Shown in pieces: positions 53,889-64,000 of a DNA stretch of 64,000 bases. The position numbers were made by a program, and so were the translations under genes. Positions within the stretch are counted from its first letter, which is position 1, and the number at the start of each line of letters is the position of its first letter. The stretch lies in NCBI GenBank assembly GCA_019054805.1, contig JAHQIY010000003.1:5394001-5458000 (forward strand). The letters run 5' to 3'. The notes beneath the pieces were generated by a model. It made no database searches. It had not been told where the DNA came from and was given only the letters and a program-made list of their open reading frames with translations. The DNA is from Brachionus manjavacas (Eukaryota > Rotifera > Eurotatoria > Ploima > Brachionidae).

Positions 53889-54740
53889 ATGTCAGCTATC
53901 CAACCTCCAACTTCTTCCAAGGCTCAATTGCCAACCGCATCCACTTTACAAAGACAATTGAATTTTCCAACTGCTTCAACATTTATAAAAAGTTTTGACG
54001 ACCATGTAGCTGGCAAATTTGGTTCTTCTTTGAATGTCCAGGAACCCGCTCTTTCATTAAATGCTGCTGCAGCTGCTCCTGCCGCACCAGCGGCTTCTGC
54101 TGCTCCAGCTTTTACCAGTAGAGCTCAATTACCAACTTCTTCAAAAGCTCAATTGCCAACCGCATCCACTTTACAAAGACAATTGAATTTTCCAACTGCT
54201 TCAACATTTATAAAAAGTTTTGACGACCATGTAGCTGGCAAATTTGGTTCATCGTTATTGAATGCTCAGCAACAAACTAATGCTAGTCCAGCTGCTCCTG
54301 CTGCCTCAATTGCTCCAGCTCAACCAGACAATTTTCAACTACCAACATCTTCTTCTTTAGAAAAACAATTCAATTTGCCAACTTCTTCGGGTTTATTCAA
54401 AAATTTCAATGATCAATCTGGTGGACAATTCGGCTCTAGTTTTAATGCTCAACAGCCAGCTCTATCATTTGCTGCTGCCGCTCCAGCCGTTCCTGCTTCT
54501 GGTGCCGTACCACCACCTGATTGCCCATGTCACTTGAAAAAATTGTTAAATCAAGCTCCAGCTCAGTCTGCTGCACCAGCCCAAGCTGACTTTTCTGCTC
54601 AATTTTCACAAAACAACTTTGGAAACAACCAGTCGTTCGGAAATTTTGATTTGAATTCATTCAGCAATAACAATCAATTGCCACAATCTGTTGAGGGAAG
54701 CTTCAACTTTGGAAGCAACAATTTCGGCAGTCTTTTCTAA
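53889..54740 (+). CDS. Ala/Gln/Ser-rich repeat protein with DCPC motif
   Basis: Single exon, 283 residues. Three repeats: LQRQLNFPTASTFIKSF...GKFGSS (residues 20-47 and 95-122, nearly identical) and a diverged LEKQFNLPTSSGLFKNF...GQFGSS (157-184), separated by Ala/Pro-rich linkers. DCPC at 211-214 within PPPDCPCHLKK; C-terminus Asn/Phe/Gly-rich (SFNFGSNNFGSLF). No signal peptide. The DNA of the first two repeats is almost identical over about 110 bp with 225 bp offset, so the gene grows by internal duplication. It shares PPxDCPC and QFGSSF with the genes at 21010/44826 and the N-L/F-P motif with 56708. Codon use is GC-richer than the surroundings, as expected for strongly expressed genes. A structural role is an inference. 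Confidence 0.87.
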   Translation: MSAIQPPTSSKAQLPTASTLQRQLNFPTASTFIKSFDDHVAGKFGSSLNVQEPALSLNAAAAAPAAPAASAAPAFTSRAQLPTSSKAQLPTASTLQRQLNFPTASTFIKSFDDHVAGKFGSSLLNAQQQTNASPAAPAASIAPAQPDNFQLPTSSSLEKQFNLPTSSGLFKNFNDQSGGQFGSSFNAQQPALSFAAAAPAVPASGAVPPPDCPCHLKKLLNQAPAQSAAPAQADFSAQFSQNNFGNNQSFGNFDLNSFSNNNQLPQSVEGSFNFGSNNFGSLF

Positions 54741-54873
54741 TCATGATTCTTTAATTTCTTAGTGATTTAGAAAATTTTCTAATAAATCTTTAAAAGTTAA
54801 AAATAAAATAAATAATCGGTTTAAATCTCTTTACCAAAACTAAGAAATGATACCTCTCCAAAATTGACCACAG

Positions 54874-55003
54874 ATGATCATATTTAGGTAAAACACTTTA
54901 TTTTAAATAAGTTTGGACAAAACAATACTTACAGAGTGCTGTTCAAAAATAAGTTGTTCTCAAAGTCTGATCATTTAACTATACAGCATTCCTCCCCCTT
55001 AGA
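54874..55003 (-). mobile_element. possible LTR-retrotransposon end (polypurine tract + LTR)
   Basis: On the minus strand a purine run AAGGGGGAGG is followed by TGCTGTATAG..., an AATAAA signal and ATGATCA, as in a polypurine tract next to a short 3' LTR. No other part is seen. A weak call of a fossil fragment. Confidence 0.3.
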
Positions 55004-55201
55004 AAATACTACACATTTTTACAAATAAATGCATATTGATTAAGAAAAATTTAATAATTTTAAAGCTATTAAATATCATTTTGTTTCAAATATTTTTTGT
55101 AAATTTTAAAATTTTTTTTACTACATTATGAATTAATTTAACCAACTTAGCATAAAATTTATTCAATTTTAAAATAAAAGCAATTTCTCATAATTTTTAC
55201 C

Positions 55202-55513
55202 ATGAAAAAATTATATCTTATTGATTTAATCTTCGGCTATTATGTCATATTTTTAGAAGCCTCAATTTATTCTTTGTATTAATCAAAGTTGTCTAAAATT
55301 CCCAAATGCCCAAATTTAAGTCCGAACTTGGACTTAAATTTAATCAATATTAACAACTCTGGTATTAATATTGATTTTAAATTTGGGTCTTGTTCAAAAT
55401 GTGATGATTTTGATGATGCTGGTTTTGTGAATAAAACTGATCACCAAATCGATGATGATGTTTTTGCTATTTATTTTATTTTAATTTTTTCGTTTTTTAT
55501 TTATAATTGTTAA
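55202..55513 (+). pseudogene. small ORF with signal-like start and hydrophobic end, one stop inside
   Basis: From ATG 55202 the frame gives MKKLYLIDLIFGYYVIFLEA (signal-like), meets a TAA near 55280, then continues in the same frame for 75 codons (KIPKCPNLSPNLDLN, SCSKCDDFDD) with a hydrophobic tail (VFAIYFILIFSFFIYNC). It could be a decayed secreted/anchored protein gene, or two unrelated frames. No family recognised. Confidence 0.3.
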
Positions 55514-56626
55514 TTAAATGTCTAAACTTTAATTTTAGATTTGAATAAAAGATTTTAGACTAATTTTAAACTATTTTAATTTCAATCAAAAATTAATTCA
55601 AGTTGCCTCAATTGATAGTATTTCAAATTTTAATTTATAAGACATTCAATTGAGAAATAATTTAATTTTCCAAAAATTTAAAAATTTATATTTATATTTT
55701 ATTAAATATACAGAATAGTGCAATAAAAGTCAGCGAAAGAAAAACTTAGAGATCGGTAATTGGGTTGAGTAGGTCACTTACTGTGAAGAACAACAAAAGA
55801 TACATCTAAAATTTTCTACGAGCCAGAGACTAACCTCGGCGTAGTCAAATATGGTCAAATAATATCCAAATTATATTTTTTAAATCTATAAGTGGATTTT
55901 TGATTTACAATTTGAATTATTGATTGAAAAACCAGACTATTATATTTATCTGGTAATGGGCTTAGGGCTTAAAGGAGTTTTGGATAAATAGCATCAAAAA
56001 TGGTAAACAGAAAAAAAGGAAAAAAAGTCCGTCGTCATAATATTTGTATTAAATGAAGTAATTTTTATTTTTTTTTACGAAGAAAAAAGAATAAATAAAA
56101 GAAGGACTCCTCGTTAAGATTTAAAAATAAAATAAAAAATGATTTTGGTTCTAAATGGACTCCCAATGTGATCCATTAGTGTTAAAAAGTGAAAAAATAA
56201 AATCTTAAAATAAATAAAGAACCAAATGAATTTTGTTTATAAGTTCTTATTGATAATTTGCTAAATTTACAAACTAGGCGGTAGCATTAATAAGTTGGCA
56301 AGCAAGGCAACAATGGTACGATTGTTTGATTGATGGTTTGCAGAATTATAAACTAAAATTTCTTACCATTTTGCCAAAAGAAACTAAACTCATGGTATTT
56401 GCTAATATTTAAAAAATTCCAATGTGACGAAATACAAATACAACAAATGACGAAATAAGATGCTTAAGAAGCTACAAAGAATTTTTTCTACAAATTGTTT
56501 ATTTTAATTTACGATTTTAGAAAATATTTTATATCTGTTTAATTATATACTGGCAAAGTTATTGAACCACGAGATAGCTAATTTTTAATAAATATTTTTG
56601 CAATAGTAGTTGTACAAGTTTGCCAA
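55514..56626. other. intergenic, no gene seen
   Basis: A slightly GC-richer patch at about 55715-55865 has no recognisable content. Confidence 0.5.
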
Positions 56627-56634
56627 TATAAATA
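56627..56634 (+). promoter_or_regulatory. TATA box of the 56.7 kb gene
   Basis: TATAAATA 74 bp upstream of the ATG at 56708. Confidence 0.65.
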
Positions 56635-56707
56635 AACCATTTATGGACAAAAATAAAATACAATCAATAAAATTAAAAATTTTATTTTTTAAGCCTAAAA
56701 GACCAAC

Positions 56708-58169
56708 ATGCCCAGAGAATACGTAGAATCAAGTAACACATTTTTAAGCATCTTTTTATATTCTTTTTAATAAATTTTTGATTATTTCACTTAATTAGTT
56801 AACTACGAGTACAACAAAGGTGAGTAATTAAAAAAAAAATATTTTTTCAAATTAATTTTTCTAAAAAAATAAAGTTGATGGACAAACTTACATTAATGTA
56901 AATGTTGTCAGACCAGTTGAAAAAAAAAAGGCTGAAACTGAAAGTCATCACAGCTCTAAATTAAGTAGAGCTAAATCTTCTTTAAAATCTTCTACTGGCA
57001 AATCTCAAAAAAGTCAGCGCCAACTGCAAAGCTTAGTTGATCAACAGGAACCTCAACAGTCACAAGAACAACAAATCTTGGAGCAACAACACCAATTGCA
57101 GTATGAGCAGCAGCAACAAGAGCAGCAAGAGTACGAGGGACAACATGATCAGGACCAGCAAGAGTATCAGCAACAACAAGAAGAGGGTGAATTTAACGAA
57201 GAAGATCAAGAATATGAACAAGGCGAAGAAGGGGAGCCAAACGATGAAGAGGAAGATATTCTTCCCAATGGAAAATCCTACAATGAAGAACTTTTAAGAA
57301 TTCAGCTGAGAAAACTTGAGTTGAAAGAACTAGAATTGAGAAGAAGCGAAATCCGTGATTTGGAACAGCGTAGAAATGAGTTATTGAAGTCGATAACACT
57401 TTTAAGATGCAGACGCAGATATTCATCAGAACCGATTAGGACTTTGAGCTCAGAATCATCCAGACCGAGCTCTGTATCATCAGTGTACAGATCTCAAGCT
57501 AGCCAACCACAAGAGCGCGTGACAAAGGCCACAGTGCATAGATCCGTTCCAATAGCCACTGCTCGACCACAAGCACCCAGTAATTATCAAAATGGAAGCG
57601 GTGCTGTTCAACCAAGCACTAGAACTATTGCTCAGGTTCCACCAGAGACCAGAAATAGAACGGTTCGCGAAGTATCCAATACAGTCTATGAACCACAGTC
57701 TCAAACAGAATTCGAAAGAAAATTAAATTTACCAAGTCAATCATATTGGGCTAATGCAGTTCAAGATCAAACGAATCAAGTTTGGAATAGTGGTGGTGGA
57801 TTGCAAGCAAACCCAGGAGCATATCAAGGGCAGCAGTTTTATCCAAACAATGCTCAGCAGTCTTTGACACAAAAATTTGTACAACCGGAAATACGACAAG
57901 TTCCAAATAAATTTACAACTCAGCAACCCTTTGGTCAGCAATATGGTAGCAGTCAAGCCGTAGTTCCTCAAGTTCCTCAAGCTGCTGATCAATTCTACGG
58001 TCAACAACAATCATTAGCTCAACCTTATGCTTCAAATCAGAATTATAACCAGGATACAAGCCAGTTTAATCAGGCAAATTTTTCCAATCAATATCAGCAG
58101 CCTCCAAATGTAGCCCAAATGGAATCATCAATGAATTTTCAAACACCTCAGCAAAATTACTATCAATAA
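56708..58169 (+). CDS. Gln-rich, acidic coiled-coil low-complexity protein, three exons
   Basis: Exons 56708-56732, 56799-56819 and 56875-58169 join in phase 1 to give 446 residues (MPREYVESINYEYNKVDGQT...). As in the 16.3 and 60.5 kb genes, two tiny exons (25 and 21 nt) precede one long exon. Residues 60-150 are Gln/Glu-rich; 154-185 (RKLELKELELRRSEIRDLEQ...) form a clear charged coiled coil. Residues 295-303 FERKLNLPS match the LEKQFNLPT motif of the 53889 protein. The C-terminal third is Gln/Asn/Tyr/Pro-rich, of the kind seen in matrix or cuticle-type proteins. One Cys only. No signal peptide. A structural or assembly role is inferred. Confidence 0.85.
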
Positions 58170-58565
58170 ACAAATTTTTGAGTGTTAACACTGATCAATA
58201 GTGAAAAAATTTCTAAATTTAAAATTTAGATTTTTTTTAAATTTTAACTGATTAAATTGAAAACAAAAAATTTCATTATTTTTATGCTTTTATGAACCTT
58301 TTATGGAACATATTTTATTCGATTAAGATTATAATTTTATACAATGATGCTTTAATCCGATTATTTTAATTTTTAATCATTTACTTTTAACAAAAAATAA
58401 AGAATTAAAACAAATCCTTACTTTTTTAACGGTAAATCTTTGAATTCTAATCTAAATATTTAGTTTTAGACAGACTTGTCCTAAAGTCATAATTTTAAAT
58501 CAAGGTCAATCTAACACCTTGTAGATAGGATCCACTAGTACTACAAATTTCAAAAATTTAAATTA

Positions 58566-59355
58566 CAGTATTTAAATTACAGCTATGATAAACTGTTTTT
58601 CACGTAATTTTACGTGAAATTTTATTTAATAGTGGTAATTTTTAGTAAAAAAAAGTAAATTTTGTACAAATTTTTTACGGAATTTTATTTTCTTTTATTT
58701 TTATCATTTTTAAAGCTGTCGGCAGCTTTTTTTTCATGATTCTTTGAAATTTGAATTTTTTGGCACCAGCTTCAACAAATCTTCTTTAGTAAAAACATTT
58801 AAAAATTAAAGTTGTTTTTTTTTATTAAAATACTTACTTTTTATTACCTCCATTTCATTAGGAAATTTTTTTTCATAATATCCTAGAGTCTGGCCTTTGT
58901 CATTTACAGATCTCTTCACTATTTCACTTCTAAGACGATTTGTAAATGGCTTATTATTGACTTTATTATGTATTTTTAGATTTTTTAAATATGATATTAT
59001 TTTAAACTTAAATATAAGAATGCCTATGGTTTCAGTAGCTTCGCTTTCACTGGAACTACTATAAGTTCTCTTGGCTTTTCTTATGGTTCCTGGTGAAAAG
59101 AAAGAACTGTCAGGGTTAGGGTTGAAAAATTTAAAAAAAGTCAAAAAATGACAAAATTCTCAAAAAAAATAGTATTTTTTATCACTTTTTACAAAAATTT
59201 ACGTAATTTCCGGTAATTTCACGTGAAATTACGTAAAATCCGGTAAATTTACTTTTTTTTTACTTTGGTATTTTTACCTAAAATTACGTAAATTTACGTA
59301 ATTTCTCGTAATTTCACGTAAAATTACGTAAAAACAGTTTATCATAGCAGTACTG
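58566..59355. mobile_element. Tc1/mariner-like TIR element carrying a small ORF
   Basis: TA-CAGTA at the left (58564-58570) and TACTG-TA at the right (59351-59357), with inverted CTATGATAAACTGTTTTT and ACGTAATTTTACGTGAAATT just inside. About 790 bp. Related ends occur at 15303 and 52664. It contains the 112-codon frame described next. Confidence 0.8.
58806..59144 (-). CDS. ORF inside the TIR element, unassigned
   Basis: 112 residues from ATG 59144: MTFFKFFNPNPDSSFFSPGT, a Ser-rich stretch (TYSSSSESEATET), a hydrophobic/basic middle, then NKPFTNRLRSEIVKRSVNDK and YYEKKFPNEMEV. A GTAAGT-type donor follows close to the end and a further piece (FTKEDLLKLVPKNSNFKES) lies 70 bp on, so there may be a second exon. 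It is not a recognisable transposase. It could be a captured host exon or a MITE-borne gene. Confidence 0.4.
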   Translation of the reverse strand: MTFFKFFNPNPDSSFFSPGTIRKAKRTYSSSSESEATETIGILIFKFKIISYLKNLKIHNKVNNKPFTNRLRSEIVKRSVNDKGQTLGYYEKKFPNEMEVIKSKYFNKKKQL

Positions 59356-59357
59356 TA

Positions 59358-60508
59358 CCTAAAAAAAGCTAGAATAAAATTAATTTCAAATTGTTTAAAA
59401 CATTACAAAACTTTTGGGATTTGATTAACCCTTACCCTTCTAAAACCGGATCAAAAAATGACCCATTTTTGTCTTGAACTTACCTTTTTATATCTTCGAC
59501 TTATAAGAATTAATTATCTTAGGTCGAATAAAAAATATGTCAGAAATAAAGACTTACTTCATTTTTGTGCTAACCTTACCGCATTGGATTAGTAAAGATT
59601 TTAAGGAAATAAGGAAATAATAAATATGAAATTTTATCGGATCGAAAAGAAAATTTTTCCAACAAGCCATGACTTAAATTAATTCGAGAAAGCCTTGTTA
59701 TAAATAAACCGATACTGATGGGGCTTTTGGTTATCAATTTAGAAAAATTCACACAGATTGACTATAAGATCATGGAGTAATCATTAAAAAAATTTGTTTT
59801 TAAAGAAAGCATAAAAGAGATATTTATTTAACTTAAAGAATAATGATCAATTTTTTTAGAACAAATTTTAAAAATTAAATTTTTTTTTAAATTTATTTTT
59901 GGTTTATTGCATTGAAAAAAAAGTAACATAAATAAATCAATTCTATAATTTTCTTAAATCAGACATTTTTTAATTTTTTCTTAATTCCAGATTATCAAGT
60001 TTCTGACATTAAATTGTAGAACCAAATGGATCGGATTAACGAGAGTTGACTGTAGCAAGAATAGGTTTGAGTTGCCATTTGCTACCAAAATTGATATTTT
60101 AGTTTTGAAAAATCTTCCTATTAAAACTTTAAATTCATTTGTGAATAAATGTTCCCAAAATTCAATTCTTTACAGCATTCAATCTGAAAATTTAGCATAA
60201 AAATTTATAGGTTATCAATAGATTCTACTTGAGCTAATTTGTTTAAAATCTTGTTAAAAATTTCTTTTGCTTAATTTTTTTTTATCTAGCCATTGAGCCT
60301 TTTTTTATTAAAAAAATTTATTTTTTAATAATTTTATTAATTATGAATCTATTATTCATATAAATGATTAATTTAGAATATTAATTCTATTTGAATAAAA
60401 AATTTTTTTTAACTTAAAAACTATTTATTTGTTTAAAATACTATATTTTCGAATTTTTAAGACATTTTTTGCCGATAATCATATTTTAAGAAATTAATTA
60501 ATAATAAC
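59358..60508. other. intergenic, no gene seen
   Basis: AT-rich; no ORF, RNA gene or repeat recognised. Confidence 0.5.
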
Positions 60509-62005
60509 TTATTGTTGAAATTGCTGTGGAGCCTGTTGTGGCAAGTTACCTTGAACTTGGCTCATTTGTTGGTTCATTTGCTCCTTTATTTGCTGTTCAA
60601 ATTGATATTTTTGAATAGCTTCTTGGGCCAATTTATCAAAGCTTTGGTCTCCAGTTTGGAAATTTGAACCATTAAATTGTGGTTGCTGTTGAGCTTGCGC
60701 TGGTGTAAAACTGTTTTGACCTTGTGGTGCTGCTTGTTGAATTGCCTGCGATGCAGATTGAGCAAAGTTATCGAATCCTGGGAATTGTGGTTGTTGTGGT
60801 TGTTGTGGTTGTTGTGGCTGCTGTGGCTGTTGGGGTTGTTGAGCAGCGTATTGCTGAGCTTGGCTGGCAGTGTATTGTGGTTGCTGTTGTGGCTGGGCAG
60901 CGTATTGTGGTTGTGGCTGTTGTTGTTGTTGTTGAGCAGCGAATTGCTGAGCTTGACTGGCAGTGTATTGTGGTTGCTGTTGTTGTTGAGCAGCGTATTG
61001 CTGAGCTTGACTGGCAGTGTATTGTGGTTGCTGTTGTGGCTGGGCAGCGTATTGCTGAGCTTGATTGGCAGTGTATTGTGGCTGCTGTTGTGGTTGTTGT
61101 TGTTGTTGCTGAGCGGCTAATTGCTGTTGGTATGCAGCGTATTGTTGTGGATCATATTGAGCTTGTGGCTGCTGTTGTTGTGCTGCTGGTTGTTGTTGTG
61201 CTGATGGCTGTTGTTGTTGTTGTGCAGCCACCAATTGCTGCTGATATGTTTGCAATTGGGCAGCTTGTTGTTGTACAGCTTGAGCTTGAGTGGCAACTTG
61301 TTGAGCCTGTTGTTGCAGAGCTTGTTGTGCTTGTTCCAAAGCTTGTTTTTGAGCCAATAACTGCTGTTCACGAACAGTCAACGATGGACCAGATGAAGTT
61401 GGAGCAGCAGATTTTGCAGTGGATTTTGCTGTGGATTTTGGAGCCGATGGAGCTGGAGCTGTCAATTTAGTCGAAGCCTGTTTGATGGTTCTTGATGGCA
61501 CTGATGAGACTTTTTGTGAGCTGGAGTTAACTTGGCTCAATTTGGCAGCTGAAGCTGGAGTGATTCTGATATGAACACTGTTTGAACCTTGAGTTCTTGA
61601 AGATTTTGGTGGGCAACCACAATCTGGTTTTGGTGGTGGACAGCATGGTGGTGGTGGTGGACAACATGGTCTTGGTGGTGGACAGCATGGTCTTGGTGGT
61701 GGACAACATGGTCTTGGAGGTGGACAGCATGGTCTTGGTGGTGGTGGTGGACAGCATGGATTTACTCTTACTGGAGCTTGTGAAGCTCTGATTACTGGAC
61801 CTGAACGGCAGTTGACCAATGGACGTCTGATGACGTAAGCTATTCAATAATGTTGTTCAATTAATAACAATTTTAATTTTTTTTAATTTTTATTTTCCTA
61901 CCTGAAGCTGATGAATCAGTTGAGCTAGCTAAAATGAGATTTGGTTAGTTGACTCTTAAAGGAATCAAATGTAAAATACTTACTGGACAAAGTGCGAGTG
62001 AACAT
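60509..62005 (-). CDS. Cys-Pro repeat and Gln-rich structural-type protein, three exons
   Basis: Exons (minus) 61984-62005, 61902-61928 and 60509-61839 join in phase 1 to give 459 residues (MFTRTLSTSSTDSSASAYVI...). Residues about 42-90 hold six CCPPP-type repeats (PRPCCPPP) ending PDCGCPP; next a Ser/Thr/Ala/Pro-rich part, then a Gln/Ala-rich half with a heptad-like stretch and repeats of QPQYTASQAQQYAAQQ. The C-terminus is Gln-rich with Phe. No signal peptide. The tiny-exon architecture is that of the 16.3 and 56.7 kb genes. Paired cysteines suggest covalent cross-linking and the Gln runs could be transglutaminase substrates; both are inferences. Long opposite-strand frames are shadows of the codon repeats. 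Confidence 0.88.
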
Positions 62006-62097
62006 TTTCAAAGTTTTTTTAGATAAATTGATTGATTAGTGATTTTTATATTTAAAATTGTTTGAATGTGAATATTCTCTGGAAAAAAGCTAAGTAT

Positions 62098-62105
62098 TTT
62101 ATATA
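62098..62105 (-). promoter_or_regulatory. TATA box of the 60.5 kb gene
   Basis: TATATAAA on the minus strand about 93 bp upstream of the ATG; the 5'UTR between is A-rich. Confidence 0.65.
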
Positions 62106-63759
62106 GTTTTGGCAAGCATATATTTTATGCTTCAAATCACATGGATCGATTTATTGGATGGTTTTTCAAATTACAAATTTTTTTTTCAACTAGTTTCACA
62201 TGTTTGGGACAATTTGGAATGTTTGTATCATTCAAATCGTGAAAGATTCTCGTTTATCAAGCATAAGAGCAAACATATACTATGCTTATTTTGTAATCAT
62301 TTCTTTTTCTTATTGAATTAAATTGGAATTTTGTTTTTTTTTTGCATTTTTTCATCAAATTAAAATTGCAATCCGATTATTATCATTAAGGTAGAACAAT
62401 CAGAGAGAATAAATTTAAATTTTTCTCTTACTATCAATCATCTTACAAATAAGTTATGGATAATTATGTATTTTTGCATAGCTTAATAGCAAAAAAAGTA
62501 AATAAAAATCAAAATTTTTTCTCAGCAAAGGTTTTATGATTTTAAAAAAATTGCTAAAATTTCCAATAGTGATCAATGAGCCAACAATTTTAATCTGCAC
62601 CTTTTTATTTTTATTGACTCCAATCCTTGATAAAAGAAAATCGCAGATTTACTTTTTTAAAAATTAGCAATAGCCAATTTTTGTTGTTAAGATTTAAAAT
62701 TAAAACTGTATAAAAAAAATCCAATAATTCAGATCGAATAATTTATGATAGTTTAAAAGAGGGATCAGTTGATTTTTACCCAAGTTAAGACTAATAATTG
62801 CATTATTTTATTATTTAAAGAAAATTGTGGAAAATTTAAATTTTATTTGAAGAAAATTATTAATTTTTTTTTGCATTTTTAATTATCATTCTTTTTTGAG
62901 TAAAACAGTTTACATTTATTTTTATTACGAAAATAAAAGCTTAAAAATTTCACAATTTTTATTTGGGTCTTTTTTCGAATTTATTTTTGATTAAAATAAA
63001 TCTTAAATAAATAGTTCAAAAACAATGAAACTGAAATTAGAATATGCTTTAAGTTTTTGATTAGCTTTTCTTTTTTAAATGACATTTTCATTAGATCGAT
63101 ATGTTTGCTAATGATATTGCTCTTAGTCACTTAAAAAATGATTTTGAAATTTTTATAAAATTTATATTTTTATTAATTAATACTTTTTGCTTGATCTTTG
63201 GAAAAAAAGAGAACTTAAAATCCAAAAAGAATTGAGATTTAATTGCAATAAAAGAGATTAGATTTTTGGTTTTATGATAGATAAGAAACTAAGCTTTTTA
63301 AATCTTAAAAAAAGTTTATAATAATTTTTGATATTGTTAACCAAAAATCTCTTCTCTTGCTAATTCAGTAAGAGTTCAGTTTTTCGAAACCTTTAATTTG
63401 CCAAATTTTGAATATTACTCTTTTCAATTTATAAATTAGCATCTTGTTATTTTTTCTTTTTTTCAAGCTTTGAAATTTTAAATTTGAAACATAAAATTTA
63501 AATGATATCAATAAACTATTAGAAAAGTAAGGTCTTTTTGCTAAATTTTTGAAAGAATTATTGCATTCTCTTTTTTTTAACTATACTACATAATAGCTCA
63601 CCTCTAAATATAATTATTTTAAAAATCTAGTCAAGTAATATATATATATAAAAATATTTTTTACAATAATTTTGGCCAGTAATCTTAAAAGTATATAAAA
63701 TATTTCTGTTTAGTCAATAATCTTCTAAGTCTATCAAACTCACGCCTAACTGTCGTCAT
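62106..63759. other. intergenic, no gene seen
   Basis: AT-rich. The 70-codon frame at 62109-62321 starts with a non-ATG codon and has no support. Confidence 0.5.
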
Positions 63760-64000
63760 TATATAAATCTCTTAAGGAGCTAAAAATTTTAGTTTTTTGC
63801 AGTCCATTTGCCACCTCTTCTCAATTTAAAACAAAATGTCACAAAATAAAATTATTTTAATCCTCTTTGGGATCGAGCCTCTTAACTTTTTCTCCAAAAA
63901 TTTATTTATTTAGCCAAAGCTTTGGAAGGAAAACTTAAAAGGTTCATTTTTATCTTTTACATAGATTATGACTCAATTGATACAGGTATTTGTTTTTTAC
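63760..64000 (+). promoter_or_regulatory. possible gene start running off the window
   Basis: TATATAAA at 63760-63767, an ATG at 63836 in AAAACAAAATG context, then after a TTATTTAG acceptor the frame PKLWKENLK, possibly joined to DYDSIDT before the edge. Splice donors in between are poor. Probably the 5' end of another TATA gene, but I cannot fix its exons. Confidence 0.3.

Noticed and set aside
60724-61470. 248-codon Val-rich plus-strand frame
   Set aside because: Shadow of Gln (CAA/CAG) codon repeats of the minus-strand gene.
62109-62321. 70-codon frame upstream of the 60.5 kb gene
   Set aside because: Non-ATG start, overlaps the promoter side of a divergent gene, no recognisable features.
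63866-63895. tRNA-like B box (GGCTCGATCCC on the minus strand)
   Set aside because: No complementary T stem and no A box or acceptor stem nearby.

Overview
The window is a very AT-rich (roughly three quarters A+T by eye) piece of an animal nuclear genome. The evidence is short GT-AG introns (about 45-220 bp), a split tRNA gene, metazoan housekeeping genes (eIF5, an RBM34/Nop12-type RNA-binding protein, an mARC/MOSC protein) and a heavy load of LINEs and DNA transposons (FLYWCH/MULE, hAT, KDZ, Tc1/mariner-like and piggyBac-like MITEs). AT richness, many jockey/CR1-like LINEs and FLYWCH-type transposon debris fit a monogonont rotifer of the Brachionus type. That is a recollection-based guess, not proof.

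Layout. 1-6.6 kb: gene-poor DNA with an intron-containing elongator tRNA-Met and a broken LINE whose endonuclease segment is present twice in opposite orientation. 6.7-7.9 kb: a six-exon RBM34/Nop12 gene. 9.5-15.8 kb: a secreted orphan protein, LINE remnants, a TA-flanked MITE, a psq-type DNA-binding remnant, and an orphan copy of a TATA promoter. 16.3-17.3 kb: a three-exon low-complexity gene. 19.5-22.2 kb and 44.1-45.8 kb: two arms of a recent inverted duplication carrying twin small TATA-driven genes; the 19.5 kb arm holds only the tail of the mARC gene, with a LINE in its last intron. 24.5-30.8 kb: nested transposons, including a KDZ-like element (a family rarely noticed in animals) with a solo LTR inside it. 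31.1-32.4 kb: a GC-rich, intronless eIF5 reading frame. 34.3-36.4 kb: a GC-rich LINE flanked by a direct repeat of about 202 bp, which looks like a giant target-site duplication. 38-42 kb: a FLYWCH remnant plus a nearly full-length CR1-like LINE inside a tandem duplication. 45.5-46.6 kb: the intact six-exon mARC gene. 47-53 kb: degenerate LINEs. 53.9-62 kb: three low-complexity genes.

The most interesting theme is a scattered set of six TATA-box genes (at about 16.3, 21.0, 44.8, 53.9, 56.7 and 60.5 kb) for Gln/Pro/Ala/Ser-rich proteins. Three share the same architecture of two tiny 5' exons with phase-1 introns; others share a DCPC motif, a QFGSSF motif or an N-(L/F)-P motif. I infer an undescribed family of highly expressed structural proteins. 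Function is unknown.
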